From Actinomycetota bacterium (GTDB lineage: Bacteria; Actinomycetota; Acidimicrobiia; Acidimicrobiales; SZUA-35), in the NCBI GenBank assembly GCA_027730885.1, contig JAQCHM010000132.1:1-8262 (forward strand): 8,262 nucleotides of DNA. Reading direction: 5' to 3'. The notes under the pieces are model-generated. The model did no database searches and was not told where the DNA came from. It was given only the letters and a program-made list of their open reading frames with translations. How positions within the stretch are numbered: position 1 is the stretch's first letter; each line of letters opens with the position of its first letter. Below are positions 6,751 through 8,262 of the stretch, piece after piece. The translations under genes were made by a program, and so were the position numbers.

Positions 6751-6888
6751 AGCGATCGGTTGTTCATTGGCAGAACCGGCTGCGAGGGCACCTGACCAAC
6801 GTTACCGCGGTGTGAACGTGCTCGACCACCGAGTGAATCCGACAGCTTCCTTCCAGCCCTCCGCCGAGCGAGAGCTAGGTTCTCGCCC
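6751..6888. promoter_or_regulatory. Divergent intergenic region between phosphoesterase and ATP-grasp genes
   Basis: This is the longest non-coding stretch (138 bp) and must hold both promoters. On the plus side TAGGTT lies just before the ATP-grasp ATG. On the minus side TAACGT (6804 to 6799) is a possible -10, giving a leader of about 42 bases for the phosphoesterase; no good -35 is seen. Around it are AACGTT (palindrome, 6798-6803), ACCGCGGT (palindrome, 6804-6811) and a second AACGT (6815-6819), so a dyad-like operator is possible but unproven. I see no small open reading frame that I trust here. Confidence 0.4.
6876..6881 (+). promoter_or_regulatory. Putative -10 hexamer for a leaderless ATP-grasp transcript
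   Basis: TAGGTT is followed by seven bases and the ATG at 6889, matching the TANNNT spacing seen at other genes in the window. There is no Shine-Dalgarno sequence between it and the start codon, which supports leaderless initiation. No -35 is recognisable upstream. Confidence 0.5.
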
Positions 6889-8262
6889 ATGGATGAGCTG
6901 CTCACCAACGACGGTCGCCCCCGATCGCACGCGGCCGCACTGATGGAGGCGCTGGACACACTGGGTCTCGAGCGGCTGCGGGAACGCCAGCAGGCAGTGG
7001 ATCTCGACATCAAGGCGGCAGGCATCACGTTCACGATCTACAGCGACGGGCTGAACATCGATCGAGCCTGGCCCTTCGACATCATTCCGCGCGTGATCCC
7101 GGGCGAGGAGTGGGACCAGGTCAGCGCGGGACTGGTCCAGCGTCTGGTCGCGCTGAATCGGTTCATCGACGATCTCTACAACGAGCAGCGTGTGATCGCC
7201 GACGGCGTGTTTCCGGCCGATCTTTTGCTGGACTCGGTGAACTACCGCCCCCAGTGTCGCGGCGTCCATCCGAAGTTCGGCGTATGGGCCCACATCTCCG
7301 GCTCGGACCTCGTTCGAGACGACGATGGTGAGCTCTACGTCCTGGAGGACAACCTCCGCGTGCCCTCCGGCGTGAGCTACGTCATCGAGAACCGGGCGGT
7401 AGCCAAGCGGGCCTTCGGCGAGCTCTTCGAGCATCAGCTGATTCGCCCCGTCGACGGTTACACCGACGAGCTGAAGCGCTTGCTGACGTCGCTCGCTCCC
7501 GACGGCGTCGCCAATCCTCAGATCGCGGTGCTCACCCCGGGCGTCTACAACTCGGCCTACTTCGAGCACTCGTTCCTCGCCCAACGCATGGGCGCCGAGT
7601 TGGTCGAGGGAGCCGACCTCGTCGTGGAGGACGACGATTGTGTGTACATGCGAACCATCGGCGGCCTCGAGCCGGTGCACGTGATCTATCGGCGCATCGA
7701 CGACCTCTTCCTCGATCCCGAGGCGTTCCTTCCCGACTCGATGCTCGGAGTGCGGGGCCTGCTGCGCGCCTGGAAAGCCGGCAACGTTGGCTTGGCCAAC
7801 GCACCGGGTGCCGGTGTGGCCGACGACAAGGTGGTCTACGCCTGGGTGCCTGACCTCATTCGGTACTACCTCAACGAGGAGCCCAAGATCGCCAACGTGC
7901 CCACCTACCGCACGATGTACGAAGAGGAGCGGGCCTTCGTGATCGCCAACATCGGCGATCTCGTGGTCAAACCGGCCAATGAGTCGGGAGGGTACGGCAT
8001 CGTGATCGGCAATCAGGCCACGCGGGATGAGCTCGACCGAACCATCGAAGCCATCAACGCCGAACCCAGGAACTGGGTGGCCCAGCCGATACTTTCGCTG
8101 TCGACGGTGCCGACATTGGTGGCCGGCGGCATCGAGCCCCGGCATGTGGATCTCCGACCGTTCATCCTCACCGGCGCATCGAGCTACGTGACGCCTGGCG
8201 GCCTGACTCGTGTCGCGCTGCCGAAAGGCTCCCTGGTCGTGAACTCTTCTCAGGGCGGGGGA
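6889..8262 (+). CDS. Circularly permuted type 2 ATP-grasp protein (C terminus cut by window edge)
   Basis: I translated 458 codons from ATG 6889 to the right edge without a stop. The ATP-grasp fold joins a carboxylate to an amine using ATP; the circularly permuted type 2 family is thought to make peptide-like bonds, but products are mostly unknown. Strong family blocks are LEDNLRVPSGVSY at 152-164, then TPGVYNSAYFEHSFLAQRMG and the YRRIDDLFLDPEAF region, NAPGAGVADDK at 304-314, KPANESGGYG at 361-370 (nucleotide-binding loop), NWVAQPILSLSTVPT ending at 409, RHVDLRPFIL from 418, and VVNSSQGGG at the edge. Full-length members are about 470-500 residues, so only a short tail is missing. A second ATG at 6893 is out of frame. 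Relatives are usually followed by an alpha-E domain (DUF403-type) gene and a transglutaminase-like protease gene, which would lie to the right. Confidence 0.95.
   Translation, partial: MDELLTNDGRPRSHAAALMEALDTLGLERLRERQQAVDLDIKAAGITFTIYSDGLNIDRAWPFDIIPRVIPGEEWDQVSAGLVQRLVALNRFIDDLYNEQRVIADGVFPADLLLDSVNYRPQCRGVHPKFGVWAHISGSDLVRDDDGELYVLEDNLRVPSGVSYVIENRAVAKRAFGELFEHQLIRPVDGYTDELKRLLTSLAPDGVANPQIAVLTPGVYNSAYFEHSFLAQRMGAELVEGADLVVEDDDCVYMRTIGGLEPVHVIYRRIDDLFLDPEAFLPDSMLGVRGLLRAWKAGNVGLANAPGAGVADDKVVYAWVPDLIRYYLNEEPKIANVPTYRTMYEEERAFVIANIGDLVVKPANESGGYGIVIGNQATRDELDRTIEAINAEPRNWVAQPILSLSTVPTLVAGGIEPRHVDLRPFILTGASSYVTPGGLTRVALPKGSLVVNSSQGGG

Noticed and set aside
6802..8145. 447-codon open frame on the minus strand opposite the ATP-grasp gene
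   Set aside because: The plus strand here encodes an unmistakable ATP-grasp protein. The antisense translation is rich in V, H, G and D without any domain pattern, typical of a mirror frame in GC-rich DNA.
1..8262. CRISPR arrays, tRNA or rRNA genes, insertion sequences, toxin-antitoxin or phage genes
   Set aside because: I looked on both strands and found no direct-repeat arrays, tRNA-like cloverleaf sequences, transposase motifs or terminal inverted repeats. Coding density by housekeeping-type genes leaves little room for them.

Overview
The window looks like ordinary chromosome from a GC-rich actinobacterium. By eye roughly two thirds of bases are G or C, and third codon positions are strongly G/C. 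The gene content fits Actinomycetota: an Rv3520c-type LLM flavin/F420 oxidoreductase, an SCO6745-family protein, a HelZ-like SNF2 helicase, a PPOX-family protein and a circularly permuted ATP-grasp protein. Acidimicrobiia is a plausible class, but that is inference. I see no rRNA, tRNA, CRISPR array, insertion sequence, prophage or integration site.

Layout. The minus strand from the left edge to 3493 carries two genes: an LLM-class oxidoreductase (3493 to 2453) and then a large SNF2-family helicase (2400 to beyond base 1; the C-terminal helicase lobe is outside the window). A 43-bp divergent promoter region (3494-3536) separates these from a tight plus-strand cluster: a small PH-like hypothetical (3537-3923), an SCO6745-family protein (3916-4797), a SAM-dependent methyltransferase (4794-5498) and a PPOX-class flavoprotein (5508-5984). 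Facing this cluster, with an 11-bp tail-to-tail overlap, is a SbcD-like metallophosphoesterase (6750 to 5974). A 138-bp intergenic region follows, and then a plus-strand circularly permuted type 2 ATP-grasp gene (6889 to beyond 8262), which lacks only its C-terminal end. Almost every base is coding; the only gaps are 52, 43, 9 and 138 bp.

Function. No single pathway links all eight genes. The plus-strand cluster has overlapping or nearly touching ends and is probably one transcription unit. The helicase and phosphoesterase are likely nucleic-acid enzymes. The ATP-grasp gene usually heads a peptide-ligase-like cluster with an alpha-E domain protein and a transglutaminase-like protease, which would lie to the right of this window.

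The most notable non-coding pattern is a TANNNT hexamer 6 or 7 bases before the ATG of four genes, with an imperfect copy before a fifth. Four of these five genes have no good Shine-Dalgarno sequence. This is the layout of leaderless transcription. I did not find a clear undescribed system. The best leads are this promoter architecture, the methyltransferase with an atypical SAM motif I, and the conserved-looking cluster around the SCO6745-family gene.
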